This document shows positions 48,392 to 57,216 of a DNA stretch of 64,000 nt, in pieces (position 1 is the stretch's first letter; every line of letters starts with the position of its first letter). Origin of the DNA: Falsirhodobacter xinxiangensis (GTDB lineage: Bacteria; Pseudomonadota; Alphaproteobacteria; Rhodobacterales; Rhodobacteraceae); the NCBI RefSeq assembly GCF_004959935.1, contig NZ_SMYN01000002.1, positions 299,893 through 363,892 of the forward strand. Direction: 5' to 3'. A program made the position numbers and the translations under genes. A model generated the notes under the pieces. The model was given only the letters and a program-made list of their open reading frames with translations, ran no database searches and had not been told where the DNA came from.

Positions 48392-48631
48392 ATGCCGATG
48401 GAAGCCCATGAAATCGAAACGCTGATCCGGGAAGGTTTCCCGGAGGCTAAGATCACCATCACCGACCTTGCGGGCGACGGAAACCACTGGGCGGCCGAGG
48501 TGATCGACGAAAGCTTCAAAGGCATGAACCGCGTGCAGCAGCAGCGCGCGGTCTATGCCAGCCTGAAGGGCAAGATGGACGGCTCCAACGGCGAGCTTCA
48601 TGCGCTGGCGCTGACGACCAAGGCCCCGTGA
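48392..48631 (+). CDS. BolA-family protein
   Basis: 79 aa. GDGNHWAAEVIDESFKGMNRVQQQR contains the BolA fold with the Cys/His cluster ligand region (here GNHW and the C-terminal ELHALAL His). BolA proteins bind monothiol glutaredoxins through a shared [2Fe-2S] cluster; the grxD gene follows 53 bp downstream. ATG 48392 or 48398. Confidence 0.88.
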   Translation: MPMEAHEIETLIREGFPEAKITITDLAGDGNHWAAEVIDESFKGMNRVQQQRAVYASLKGKMDGSNGELHALALTTKAP

Positions 48632-48684
48632 TCCAAGACATACCAACGCCGCTTTGACCGCGGGCGATGCCGAAAGGAAAGACT

Positions 48685-49044
48685 ATGAGCGCGCAGGACC
48701 AGATCCGCGAAACCATCGAAGCCAACGATGTGGTGCTGTTCATGAAGGGCACCAAGGCGATGCCGCAATGTGGCTTCTCCAGCCGCGTGGCCGGGGTGCT
48801 GACCTATATGGGCGTCGAATATCAGGACGTGAACGTGCTGGCCGATCCGGAAATCCGTCAAGGGATCAAGGACTTCTCGGACTGGCCGACGATCCCGCAG
48901 CTTTACGTCAAGGGCGAATTCGTGGGCGGCTGCGACATCATCACCGAAATGACCCTGTCGGGCGAATTGGACACGCTGTTCACGAACAGCGGCATCGCTT
49001 TCGACAAGGATGCCGCCGACAAGATCCGCGAAGCGAACGCCTGA
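48685..49044 (+). CDS. grxD: Monothiol glutaredoxin Grx4/GrxD
   Basis: 119 aa with the CGFS active site ([15 protein letters not shown]), [19 protein letters not shown] and GSH-binding TVP-like loop. Binds and transfers [2Fe-2S] clusters with glutathione, partner of the upstream BolA protein in iron-sulfur homeostasis. AGGAAAG before ATG 48685 decides the start over 48667. Its stop abuts the opposing MliC-like stop with no gap. Confidence 0.95.
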   Translation: MSAQDQIRETIEANDVVLFMKGTKAMPQCGFSSRVAGVLTYMGVEYQDVNVLADPEIRQGIKDFSDWPTIPQLYVKGEFVGGCDIITEMTLSGELDTLFTNSGIAFDKDAADKIREANA

Positions 49045-49365
49045 TTACTGGCGCTCGCACTTGGCGAGGAGGGTCACTTCCTCGCCCAACTCCCCGTCGA
49101 ACCAGTTGAGCATCGCCGTATCGCCCTGCGTCCACCAGACGTAATGCGAGCCGCCCGACGGCCAGCCGTAGCGTGCGCCGGATGCCGCTTCCTCGACCTC
49201 CAGCGTGATCTGGCCACCTTCGACATTCAGCACCGCCACCGTGTCGGCGACATAGGTCACCGGGATCTCGACCCCACGCTCGCACATGTAGCGGGCGGTG
49301 TCATAGCTGACCTCGGCATGGGCGGCGCCCGCCGTCAGGATTGCCGCAAGAGCGATGTGTTTCAT
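49045..49365 (-). CDS. MliC-like lysozyme inhibitor, exported
   Basis: 106 aa. Signal peptide MKHIALAAILTAGAAHA without lipobox, then YMCERGVEIPVTYV and SGARYGWPSGGSHYVWWTQGDTAML, matching the MliC/PliC domain, with one Cys near each end that could form a disulfide. Family members inhibit C-type lysozyme in the periplasm. Its ATG follows the zapA stop (TGATG), an unusual partner for a division gene. Confidence 0.8.
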   Translation of the reverse strand: MKHIALAAILTAGAAHAEVSYDTARYMCERGVEIPVTYVADTVAVLNVEGGQITLEVEEAASGARYGWPSGGSHYVWWTQGDTAMLNWFDGELGEEVTLLAKCERQ

Positions 49366-49739
49366 CAGCGTGCCGCCTTTTCTTCCAGCGCCGCCGCAAG
49401 GGCTTCAGCCCGAGCCGACAGTTCCGCCAGCGTTTCAACCACGGCGGGCGGGATGACCGGAACCTCGATCCGTTCGGGCGCGGGCGCGGGGCGCGATTCC
49501 AGCTCCTGCACCGCGGCACGAAGGCTGGACAGCTCGTCCTCCAGCGCCGCCGTCCGGTCGGCCAGCATCAGCCCCGCCATCAACAGCATCCGTTCCGCAG
49601 GCATCCGCCCGATCTGCGACAGCAGCGTCTGCGCCTGTTCGTCCAGCATCGCGGCGGCCGATTGCAGATAGCGTTCCTCGCCATCCTGACAGGCGACGGT
49701 AAAGGCCTTGTTGCCGACGTTGATTTCCAGATCAGCCAT
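49365..49739 (-). CDS. zapA: Cell division protein ZapA
   Basis: 124 aa. MADLEINVGNKAFTVACQDGEERYLQSAA is the ZapA globular head, followed by a long coiled coil (about 60-120) with a PAPAPERIEVPVIPPAV linker. ZapA stabilises FtsZ filaments at midcell. The start overlaps the upstream coiled-coil gene by 8 bp. Confidence 0.88.
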   Translation of the reverse strand: MADLEINVGNKAFTVACQDGEERYLQSAAAMLDEQAQTLLSQIGRMPAERMLLMAGLMLADRTAALEDELSSLRAAVQELESRPAPAPERIEVPVIPPAVVETLAELSARAEALAAALEEKAAR

Positions 49740-50157
49740 TCTTCGCCTCCGCCGCATCGATATGGGGTGCCAGCGCGGCCAGCAGTGCATCCACCTCTGC
49801 CAGATCCGACGCGCGCAGCGCCCGCAGGCTTTCCAGTTCCGCCAGAAGCGCGCCTTCGATCGGCTGCCCCTCGCGCAGTTCGGCAAGCTGTTCGTGCAGA
49901 TCGCCCGCCGCGCGGCGCAGCGTGTCCAGTTCCGAAACCTGCGCGTGCAACGCCTCGACCTCGGCCTCCAATTCGGCGATGCGGGTCGCGGATTTTTCCT
50001 TCACGGCGCGCAGCCTCTCGGCCAGCTGGGCGTTGACCAGCCGCTCCTCCTCGACCGCCTGCGATTCCCGCGCCGCGCCGTTCAGCCCGTCAGCCGCCTT
50101 CGCGATACGTTCCAGCGCCCGGCTCAGCTGCCGTTCCAGTCCCACGAGATCCTGCAT
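49732..50157 (-). CDS. Coiled-coil protein encoded upstream of zapA
   Basis: 141 aa, almost wholly heptad-patterned and Ala/Glu/Leu-rich (residues about 1-115), ending HIDAAEAKNG. No enzymatic motif, no signal peptide. Overlap with zapA suggests co-production and perhaps a ZapB-like role at the divisome; that is inference, and the sequence is not recognisably ZapB. Confidence 0.7.
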   Translation of the reverse strand: MQDLVGLERQLSRALERIAKAADGLNGAARESQAVEEERLVNAQLAERLRAVKEKSATRIAELEAEVEALHAQVSELDTLRRAAGDLHEQLAELREGQPIEGALLAELESLRALRASDLAEVDALLAALAPHIDAAEAKNG

Positions 50158-50278
50158 CTCACCTCCGATCTTTCGGACGAATCGTCGTTCGTCCCCGTTT
50201 GTGTCGATCTTAGCGGGTTTGGCCGGGGGATTTAGCCCCCCTTTCCCCGGCCCCGCTTGATCTTGCCGCCTTTGCTGG

Positions 50279-50292
50279 TATTGACGCTAACA
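50279..50292. promoter_or_regulatory. LacI-type operator before tkt (CceR-like)
   Basis: TATTGACGCTAACA, 11 of 14 matches to TGTTAGCGCTAACA with the right half intact, 23 bp before the tkt start codon and overlapping a possible -10 (CTAACA). Confidence 0.5.
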
Positions 50293-50315
50293 CCCATACC
50301 AACAAGGAGCGCGAC

Positions 50316-52331
50316 ATGGATATCGCCACCCTGCGCAGCCGCCACCCCGAACACTGGTCGAAAGCCGTCGCGATCCGCACCCTGACGCTGGACGCCGTTG
50401 CCGCCGCCAATTCGGGTCATTCCGGGATGCCCATGGGCATGGCCGATGTCGCGACCGTGCTGTTCCAGAACCACCTGAAATTCGACGCCGCCGATCCGCA
50501 TTGGCCCGACCGCGACCGCTTCGTGCTGTCGGCTGGCCATGGCTCGATGCTGCTCTATTCGCTGCTGCACCTGACCGGCTATGCCGAGATGACGCTGGAC
50601 CAGCTGAAGAACTTCCGCCAGTGGGGCGCGATCACCGCCGGCCACCCCGAATACGGCCACGCACCGGGCATCGAGACGACGACCGGCCCGCTGGGTCAGG
50701 GCATCGCCACCTCGGTCGGGATGGCGATTGCCGAAGAGTCGCTTCGTGCCCGCTGGGGATCGAAGATCCAGGACCACTACACCTGGGTCATCGCCGGCGA
50801 CGGCTGCCTGATGGAAGGCGTCAGCCAGGAGGCGATCGGCCTTGCGGGCCGCCTGAAGCTGTCGCGCCTGATCGTGCTGTGGGATGACAATGGCATCACC
50901 ATCGACGGCAAAGTTTCGCTGTCGGACGTGACCGACCAGAAGGCACGTTTCGCGGCCTCTGGCTGGGACGTGTTCGAATGCGACGGGCATGACCCCGAAG
51001 ACATCGACCGCGCGCTGACCGAAGCGAAGAAGTCCAAGCGCCCGGCAATGGTCGCGTGCAAGACCAACATCGCGCTCGGCTCCTCGGCGCAGGACACCTC
51101 CAAGGGCCACGGCGCGCTGACCGACAAGAAGCTGATCGCCGACACGCGCGAAGTCTATGGCTGGACCCATGGCGCGTTCGAGATTCCGAAGGACGTGAAG
51201 GCCGCCTGGGAAGCCATCGGCAAGCGCGGCGCGACCGCCCGCGCCGACTGGCAGACCCGTCTGGAAGCGCTCTCCGAAGGCAAGCAGGCCGAATTCGCCC
51301 GCCAGTTCGCAGGCGACATGCCCAAACGTCTGGGCGCCGCGATCCGCGCGCTGAAGAAATCCGTCTCCGAAGGCGCCCCCTCGGTCGCGACCCGCAAGGC
51401 GTCCGAAATGGCGCTGGAGGTGATCAACCCGATCGTTGTCGAAACCATCGGCGGCTCGGCCGACCTGACGGGGTCGAATAACACCAAGACCGCCGATATG
51501 GGCGTGTTCGACATCGAATCGCGCAAGGGCCGCTACGTCTATTACGGCATCCGCGAACATGGCATGGCGGCGGCGATCAACGGCATTGCGCTGCATGGGG
51601 GCCTGCGGGCTTACGGCGGCACGTTCATGGCCTTCACCGACTATGCCCGCCCCGCGATGCGCCTTGCCGCGCTGATGGGCGTGCCGAGCGTGTTCGTCAT
51701 GACCCACGATTCCATCGGCCTTGGCGAAGACGGCCCGACTCACCAGCCGGTCGAACACCTGACCATCAGCCGCGCCACGCCCAACACATGGGTGTTCCGC
51801 CCAGCCGACGCGGTCGAGGCTGCCGAGGCTTGGGAACTGGCGCTGACCACCAAGACCACCCCTTCGGTCATGGCGCTGTCGCGTCAGAACGTGCCGACGG
51901 TCCGCAAGACCCACAGCCAGAAGAACCTGACCGCACTGGGCGCCTATGTCCTGTCCGAGGCCACGCGCAAGCGTCAGGTCATCCTGATGGCCACCGGCAC
52001 GGAGGTGGAGATCGCGCTGAAGGCTCAGACCATGCTGGAGGCCGAAGGCATCGGCACCCGCGTCGTCTCGGTCCCCTGCATGGAGATATTCGCCCAGCAG
52101 GACGAAGCCTATCGCCGCAAGGTCCTGCCGCCCGGCCCCGTTCGCATCGCCATCGAGGCGGGTGTGCGCATGCCGTGGGACAAATGGCTTCTGGGCGAGC
52201 GTGGGTCCGAGAAGAAAGCCGGATTCATCGGGATGCAGGGCTTCGGCGCCTCCGCCCCGGCCGAGCGGCTTTACGAGGAGTTCGGCATCACCGCCGAAGC
52301 GACCGTCGCCAAGGCGAAATCGCTTCTGTGA
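50316..52331 (+). CDS. tkt: Transketolase
   Basis: 671 aa. [21 protein letters not shown]/Mg site [18 protein letters not shown] (near 160), [12 protein letters not shown] and the Glu in [21 protein letters not shown] (near 412) are all present. Transfers two-carbon units in the pentose phosphate pathway and, if present, the Calvin cycle. AAGGAG precedes the ATG. A LacI-type site lies just upstream, and an intrinsic terminator 7 bp after the stop. Confidence 0.96.
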   Translation: MDIATLRSRHPEHWSKAVAIRTLTLDAVAAANSGHSGMPMGMADVATVLFQNHLKFDAADPHWPDRDRFVLSAGHGSMLLYSLLHLTGYAEMTLDQLKNFRQWGAITAGHPEYGHAPGIETTTGPLGQGIATSVGMAIAEESLRARWGSKIQDHYTWVIAGDGCLMEGVSQEAIGLAGRLKLSRLIVLWDDNGITIDGKVSLSDVTDQKARFAASGWDVFECDGHDPEDIDRALTEAKKSKRPAMVACKTNIALGSSAQDTSKGHGALTDKKLIADTREVYGWTHGAFEIPKDVKAAWEAIGKRGATARADWQTRLEALSEGKQAEFARQFAGDMPKRLGAAIRALKKSVSEGAPSVATRKASEMALEVINPIVVETIGGSADLTGSNNTKTADMGVFDIESRKGRYVYYGIREHGMAAAINGIALHGGLRAYGGTFMAFTDYARPAMRLAALMGVPSVFVMTHDSIGLGEDGPTHQPVEHLTISRATPNTWVFRPADAVEAAEAWELALTTKTTPSVMALSRQNVPTVRKTHSQKNLTALGAYVLSEATRKRQVILMATGTEVEIALKAQTMLEAEGIGTRVVSVPCMEIFAQQDEAYRRKVLPPGPVRIAIEAGVRMPWDKWLLGERGSEKKAGFIGMQGFGASAPAERLYEEFGITAEATVAKAKSLL

Positions 52332-52337
52332 CGCGAG

Positions 52338-52364
52338 AGGCCGCCCCTAGTGGGCGGCCTTTTT
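52338..52364 (+). terminator. Rho-independent terminator of tkt
   Basis: AGGCCGCCC / GGGCGGCCT, 9-bp perfect stem, 5-nt loop CTAGT, then TTTTT. The 3' arm and T tract lie inside the final codons of the opposing DUF808 gene, whose stop codon is in the loop. Confidence 0.9.
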
Positions 52365-53282
52365 CATGAACAGCCCCGCGACCGGGACCAGCAGCATCCC
52401 GAGGATCACGCCGATCACGCCGTCGCACGCCGCCGTCACGAGCCAGTTCACGAAGCCCTTGCCGGACGGGACCGCAGCCGCAGCCGCCTCGGCCCAGTGG
52501 TGGATCGTGCCGTAAGGTTCGTGCATGCCCAGTTCGTGCAAACCGTGCACGACGATGTTGCCCCCGACCCAAAGCATCGCCGCCGTCCCCACGGTCGACA
52601 GCACCGACAGCAGCACCGGCATCCCCTGCACCAACCCGCGCCCAAGCCCGGCAAGCGCACCGCCGCCCGCCGCCAGATGCAGGCCGATATCGTCCATCTT
52701 CACGATCAGCGCCACCGCACCATAGACGACGACGGTGATGAGGATGCCCACGATGGCCAGTGTGATCGCCTCCAGCCAGAAGCCGCCGCCCTCGATCTGG
52801 CTCAGCGCGATGGTCATGATCTCGGCCGACAGGATAAAGTCGGTCTTGATCGCGCCGGCGACCTTTTCCTCCTCCAGCTTCTTGGGGTCCTTGACGTCCA
52901 TGTCGGCGGCGACCGCCTCGTCGGCATGGGGCGCAAAGGCGTGAAGCAATTTCTCCGCCCCTTCGAAGCACAGATACAGCCCGCCAACCATCAGCAGCGG
53001 CGTGATGACCCATGGCGCGAAAGCCTCCAGCAGCAGAAGCACCGGCAGCAGGAAGACCAGCTTGTTGCGCAAACTGCCCAGCGAGATTCGCCAGATGATC
53101 GGCAATTCGCGCGCCGCCTCGAACCCCGTCACGTATTTCGGCGTGACCGCGGCATCGTCGATCACGACCCCCGCCGCCTTGGTGCCCGCCTTGGTCGCGG
53201 CGGCGGCGATGTCGTCCACCGAGGACGCAGCCACCTTCGCAATCGCCGCCACATCGTCCAGCAGTGCCAGAAGACCGCTCAT
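52347..53282 (-). CDS. DUF808/YedI-family membrane protein
   Basis: 311 aa. Begins MSGLLALLDDVAAIAKVAAS and contains DDIAAAATKAGTKAAGVVIDD and TPKYVTGFEAARELPIIW, the DUF808 signature, with about six helices from residue 70 on. Function unknown. The last five codons and stop (KKAAH) are encoded within the tkt terminator stem and loop. A longer open frame upstream (to 53324) would cover an operator-like site, so MSGLL is preferred. Confidence 0.88.
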   Translation of the reverse strand: MSGLLALLDDVAAIAKVAASSVDDIAAAATKAGTKAAGVVIDDAAVTPKYVTGFEAARELPIIWRISLGSLRNKLVFLLPVLLLLEAFAPWVITPLLMVGGLYLCFEGAEKLLHAFAPHADEAVAADMDVKDPKKLEEEKVAGAIKTDFILSAEIMTIALSQIEGGGFWLEAITLAIVGILITVVVYGAVALIVKMDDIGLHLAAGGGALAGLGRGLVQGMPVLLSVLSTVGTAAMLWVGGNIVVHGLHELGMHEPYGTIHHWAEAAAAAVPSGKGFVNWLVTAACDGVIGVILGMLLVPVAGLFMKKAAH

Positions 53283-53305
53283 TCCAGACCCTTTCTTGCG
53301 CCAGA

Positions 53306-53337
53306 CGTTAGCGCCATCACCCATGTTTGCGATAACA
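53306..53337. promoter_or_regulatory. Tandem LacI-type sites between DUF808 gene and gap1
   Basis: CGTTAGCGCCATCA (53306-53319, 11/14) and TGTTTGCGATAACA (53324-53337, 12/14) both fit the TGTTAGCGCTAACA palindrome. They lie about 27 bp upstream of a -35-like TTGACA (53364-53369) for gap1, an activating rather than blocking position; they could also repress the DUF808 gene. Confidence 0.55.
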
Positions 53338-53423
53338 TACTGATAGTAGTGAGGTTTTCACTTTTGACAACAGTGCAGCCACGCTAGAACCCTTTCAACA
53401 CGCCAGTATGAGGGTTTTGCGAT

Positions 53424-54428
53424 ATGACGATCACCATCGGGATCAACGGATTCGGCCGCATCGGGCGCTGCACCCTCGCCCATATCGCTCAGACGGCACG
53501 CAACGATGTTCAGGTCGTCGCCATCAATGCAACCGGCCCGATCGAAACGAACGCCCACCTGCTGAAATACGATTCGGTCCATGGCCGCTTCCCCGGCACC
53601 GTCCGCGTGGCCGACGGCATGCTGGACCTTGGTGGCGCACCGATCCGCGTCATGTCCACCTATGACATGAACGAGCTGGACTGGGACGGCGTCGATGTCG
53701 TCATGGAATGCACCGGCAAGTTCAACGACGGCCAGAAGGCCAAAGCCCACATGGAGCGCGGCGCGAAACGCGTGCTGATCTCGGCCCCGGCCAAGAACGT
53801 CGACCGCACCGTGGTTTATGGCGTCAACGACCGCGCGCTGACCGCAGACGATCTGCTGGTGTCGAACGGGTCCTGCACGACCAACTGCCTTGCCCCGCTG
53901 GCCAAGGTGCTGAACGACGCCATCGGCATCGATTCGGGCATCATGACCACGATCCACTCCTATACCGGCGATCAGCCGACGCTGGACCGTCGCCACAGCG
54001 ACCTCTATCGCGCCCGCGCTGCGGCGATGGCGATGATCCCGACCTCGACCGGCGCTGCGAAAGCCATTGGCGAGGTTCTGCCGGAGTTGAAGGGCAAGCT
54101 GGATGGCTCGGCCATCCGCGTGCCGACGCCGAACGTGTCCGCGGTGGACCTGACCTTCGTGGCGAAGAAGGACGTGACCGTCCATGACGTGAACGAAGTG
54201 GTGCGCGAGGCAGCCGCCGGGATCATGGGTTCGGTCCTGTCCTATGACCCCGAGCCGAAGGTCTCTATCGACTTCAACCACACGCCCTATTCGTCTATCT
54301 TCGCGCCGGACCAGACCAAGGTGATCGGTGGCCGCACCGTCCGCGTTCTGGCCTGGTATGACAACGAATGGGGGTTCTCCTGCCGCATGGCCGACGTGGC
54401 CTCCGCGATGGGCCGGCTCCTCCAGTAA
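53424..54428 (+). CDS. gap: Glyceraldehyde-3-phosphate dehydrogenase 1 (Ala36, GapB-like)
   Basis: 334 aa. [11 protein letters not shown]ossmann motif; catalytic Cys151 in [21 protein letters not shown] near the end. At the cofactor position the sequence is VVAINATGPIETNAH: Ala36 replaces the Asp that binds the NAD ribose, as in B. subtilis GapB (VVAINAS...), which prefers NADP and works in gluconeogenesis. Cys-preceding Gly replaces the usual Ala (SNASC). Followed 8 bp later by a microprotein gene and then a second gap. Cofactor choice is inferred. Confidence 0.93.
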   Translation: MTITIGINGFGRIGRCTLAHIAQTARNDVQVVAINATGPIETNAHLLKYDSVHGRFPGTVRVADGMLDLGGAPIRVMSTYDMNELDWDGVDVVMECTGKFNDGQKAKAHMERGAKRVLISAPAKNVDRTVVYGVNDRALTADDLLVSNGSCTTNCLAPLAKVLNDAIGIDSGIMTTIHSYTGDQPTLDRRHSDLYRARAAAMAMIPTSTGAAKAIGEVLPELKGKLDGSAIRVPTPNVSAVDLTFVAKKDVTVHDVNEVVREAAAGIMGSVLSYDPEPKVSIDFNHTPYSSIFAPDQTKVIGGRTVRVLAWYDNEWGFSCRMADVASAMGRLLQ

Positions 54429-54436
54429 GGAGCCGG

Positions 54437-54577
54437 ATGACCAACCGCATTGCCCTGATCCTGGCCGCGATCCTCGTCGCGGCCATTTGCATTGACCTTG
54501 CCCTTGGCTGGGGCGGCACCATGTTTGCCATGCGGAAAATGCTGGAACTGATCGATTACGTCATGTTCTGGCGCTGA
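54437..54577 (+). CDS. 46-aa single-helix membrane microprotein between the gap genes
   Basis: [20 protein letters not shown] forms one hydrophobic helix, then a short loop and an amphipathic tail ending YVMFWR. AAGGAG lies 7 nt before the ATG and only 8 bp separate it from gap1, so it is co-translated. Similar tiny proteins with N-terminal MTNRIAL and C-terminal FWR sit next to gap in other Rhodobacteraceae as I recall. Function unknown. Confidence 0.75.
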   Translation: MTNRIALILAAILVAAICIDLALGWGGTMFAMRKMLELIDYVMFWR

Positions 54578-54583
54578 TGCGCC

Positions 54584-54621
54584 TTGCATCTTCCGCTGTG
54601 GCGCGCATGTTAGCGCAAACG
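54584..54621 (+). promoter_or_regulatory. gap2 promoter with LacI-type operator over the -10
   Basis: -35 TTGCAT (54584-54589) and a -10 region at about 54607-54612 overlapped by TGTTAGCGCAAACG (54608-54621), identical to the zwf site and 17 bp before the gap2 start. The layout fits direct repression. Confidence 0.6.
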
Positions 54622-54638
54622 CAAGTTGGGAGAGATGC

Positions 54639-55640
54639 ATGACTGTCAAGGTTGCCATCAACGGCTTCGGCCGCATCGGGCGCAACGTGCTGCGCGCCAT
54701 CGTCGAATCCGGCCGCACCGATATCGAGGTGATCGCCATCAACGACCTCGGCCCGGTGGAGACGAACGCGCACCTTCTGCGCTTCGATTCCGTCCATGGC
54801 CGCTTTCCGGCGACGGTGACGACGACCGCGGATTCGATCGACGTGGGGCGAGGCCCGATTCAGGTCACCGCACTTCGCAACCCTGCCGAACTGCCGTGGG
54901 GCGATGTGGATATCGTGCTGGAATGCACCGGCATCTTCACCGCAAAGGACAAGGCGGCAACGCATCTTCAGAACGGTGCGAAACGGGTGCTCGTGTCGGC
55001 GCCTTCGGACGGCGCGGACAAGACCATCGTCTTCGGCGTCAATCACGATACGCTGACGGCAGCGGATACGGTCGTATCGAACGCCTCCTGCACGACCAAC
55101 TGCCTGTCGCCGGTGGCGCAGGTGCTGAATGACGCGGTCGGGATTTCCAAGGGGTTCATGACCACAATCCACTCCTATACCGGCGATCAGCCGACGCTGG
55201 ATACGATGCACAAGGATCTCTATCGCGCGCGGGCTGCCGCGCTGTCGATGATCCCGACATCCACCGGGGCCGCGAAGGCCGTAGGGCTGGTCCTGCCCGA
55301 ATTGAAGGGCAAGCTGGACGGCGTCGCGATCCGCGTGCCGACGCCGAACGTCTCGGTCGTGGATTTCGTATTCGAAGCCGCGCGCGACACCTCGGTCGAG
55401 GAGATCAACGAGGCGATCCGCAGTGCTGCGAATGGCCGGCTCAAGGGTATCCTCGGCTTCACCGATCAGCCGAACGTCTCGTCGGATTTCAATCACGACC
55501 CGCATTCGTCCATCTTCCACATGGATCAGACCAAGGTGATGGAAGGCCGGATGGTCCGCATCCTGTCCTGGTATGACAATGAATGGGGCTTTTCCAACCG
55601 CATGGCCGATACCGCCGTCGCGATGGGCAAGCTGATCTAG
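54639..55640 (+). CDS. gap: Glyceraldehyde-3-phosphate dehydrogenase 2 (Asp36, NAD type)
   Basis: 333 aa. [10 protein letters not shown], catalytic Cys151 in [21 protein letters not shown]. The cofactor strand reads [15 protein letters not shown] with Asp36, the NAD-specific form used in glycolysis. Own operator/promoter upstream. GGGAGAG precedes the ATG. Ends in CTAG shared with the opposing kinase stop (55637-55640). Confidence 0.95.
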   Translation: MTVKVAINGFGRIGRNVLRAIVESGRTDIEVIAINDLGPVETNAHLLRFDSVHGRFPATVTTTADSIDVGRGPIQVTALRNPAELPWGDVDIVLECTGIFTAKDKAATHLQNGAKRVLVSAPSDGADKTIVFGVNHDTLTAADTVVSNASCTTNCLSPVAQVLNDAVGISKGFMTTIHSYTGDQPTLDTMHKDLYRARAAALSMIPTSTGAAKAVGLVLPELKGKLDGVAIRVPTPNVSVVDFVFEAARDTSVEEINEAIRSAANGRLKGILGFTDQPNVSSDFNHDPHSSIFHMDQTKVMEGRMVRILSWYDNEWGFSNRMADTAVAMGKLI

Positions 55641-56662
55641 GTCAGCGGGAACGAAAGCTCGGATACCGCGCCGCCACCGGCGCGGTTCTTCATCGTCAGC
55701 GTGCCGCCCACCTGCTGCGTGAACTGGCGCGCAATCATCAACCCAAGGCTGTCCGCCTTTTCCAGATCGAACCCATCAGGCAATCCGCGCCCGCTGTCGC
55801 TGATCTGCAGCACCGCCTGATCGCCACTCTGCATCAGCAGAACACTCAAGGTTCCGGGCTCGCCTTCGGCAAATCCATGTTCCAAGGAATTGCTAAGCAG
55901 TTCGGTAGCGATGAGGCCAAGCGGAATCGCCTTGTCGCGGAAAATGCGGATCGGCTGGCAAGACAGGCGACAATCGATCCGGTCGGCCACCCCCGCCGCC
56001 TCGGTCAGATCGCGGGTCATGCTGGTCAGGAATCCGCCGAAATCCAGATCCTGCGCCGTCGGATCATGCAGCAGCCGTTTCATCCGCGCCACGAGGTTGA
56101 TGCGCTGGACAGCATCCTCCAGCGCCTTGATCGCCACTGCATCGGTCAGCCGCCGGCGCTGGATGGTCAGCAGCCCCGCCACCATCGCCAAGTTGTTGGA
56201 AACCCGGTGCTGCAATTCGTGAAACATCAGCCGCTGCTGTTCGGCAAGCTGCGCGGACCGCATCCGTTCGTCGCTCAGATGCCGGATCGCGCGGGACATG
56301 ATGTGGATCAGCATGATGTTGATCACCACGATGAAGGTATAAAACCCCATGGCGATCATCGCTTCTTGCGTGAAGCTGGCGCTGAATCGTGGCGAGACGA
56401 ACAGCGTCCACGAGGCGAAGAAGGATGCAACCGCCACCGCGATCGCAGGCTGGAGGCCGCAGAAGAAGGTCGTCAGCATCACGACCGGAAAGAATGTCAG
56501 GAATGGAAAGCCGGGCGGAAGATGGGGGTCCAGCACCCACCGCAAGGTCACGGCCACCGCGAAAGCCAATGCGGCAAACCCCCAGCGAACGCCGAAGCTG
56601 CGCCGCTCCAGGCTCAGCCGGCTGATCGCCTCGAAGGTGCGCGATGCCGTGCCGCTGGTCAT
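55637..56662 (-). CDS. HisKA_2/DUF4118 membrane sensor histidine kinase
   Basis: 341 aa. Four N-terminal helices (about 25-125, DUF4118-like) and a kinase core with phospho-His in [19 protein letters not shown] (HisKA_2, near 148) and a HATPase with [15 protein letters not shown] and [10 protein letters not shown]. HisKA_2 kinases in alphaproteobacteria often feed the PhyR general stress response; none of its partners is nearby. Start overlaps nothing but the coaD end follows as ATGA on the same strand; role unknown. Confidence 0.87.
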   Translation of the reverse strand: MTSGTASRTFEAISRLSLERRSFGVRWGFAALAFAVAVTLRWVLDPHLPPGFPFLTFFPVVMLTTFFCGLQPAIAVAVASFFASWTLFVSPRFSASFTQEAMIAMGFYTFIVVINIMLIHIMSRAIRHLSDERMRSAQLAEQQRLMFHELQHRVSNNLAMVAGLLTIQRRRLTDAVAIKALEDAVQRINLVARMKRLLHDPTAQDLDFGGFLTSMTRDLTEAAGVADRIDCRLSCQPIRIFRDKAIPLGLIATELLSNSLEHGFAEGEPGTLSVLLMQSGDQAVLQISDSGRGLPDGFDLEKADSLGLMIARQFTQQVGGTLTMKNRAGGGAVSELSFPLT

Positions 56663-57141
56663 GTCAGCCGGGATTTGAGTGCATCCCCCACCGCCGCAGG
56701 CACGAAACGCGACACGTCGCCACCCAGACGTGCAATCTCCTTCACCAGCTTCGAGGCGATGGCCTGCCTACGGGCATCGGCCATCAGAAACACCGTTTCG
56801 ATGCTGGAATCCATGGCGCGATTCATCCCCACCATCTGGAATTCATATTCGAAATCCGCCACTGCGCGCAGTCCGCGGATGATCACCGTCGCGCCCACGT
56901 CGCGGGCGCAGTCGATCAACAAATTCTCGAACGGATGAACGACGATTTCGCATCCCGTGATCGCGCTGCATTCCTGCCGCACCATCGCCACCCGTTCATC
57001 CAGCGAAAAAAGCGGACCCTTGTCCCTGTTGATCGCCACCCCGATGACCAGACGATCCACCAGACGGGCGGCCCGTTCGATGATGTCCGTATGCCCAAGG
57101 GTGATCGGATCGAAGGTCCCAGGATAAAGACCGATACGCAT
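56659..57141 (-). CDS. coaD: Phosphopantetheine adenylyltransferase CoaD
   Basis: 160 aa nucleotidyltransferase: RIGLYPGTFDPITLGHTDII holds the TxGH motif and the C-terminal region VFLMADARRQAIASKLVKEIA is typical. Fourth step of coenzyme A synthesis. Its end overlaps the start of the downstream kinase gene by 4 bp, suggesting co-translation. Confidence 0.95.
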   Translation of the reverse strand: MRIGLYPGTFDPITLGHTDIIERAARLVDRLVIGVAINRDKGPLFSLDERVAMVRQECSAITGCEIVVHPFENLLIDCARDVGATVIIRGLRAVADFEYEFQMVGMNRAMDSSIETVFLMADARRQAIASKLVKEIARLGGDVSRFVPAAVGDALKSRLT

Positions 57142-57216
57142 GACAATATCCCTTGCGCCGCCAAACCATTAAAGACGCAACAGGATTGCGACGGCCAGCG
57201 CAAGGGGGAAACAGCC

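Noticed and set aside
48990..49364. 6S RNA next to zapA
   Set aside because: zapA is followed directly by the MliC-like coding sequence, leaving no space for 6S RNA.
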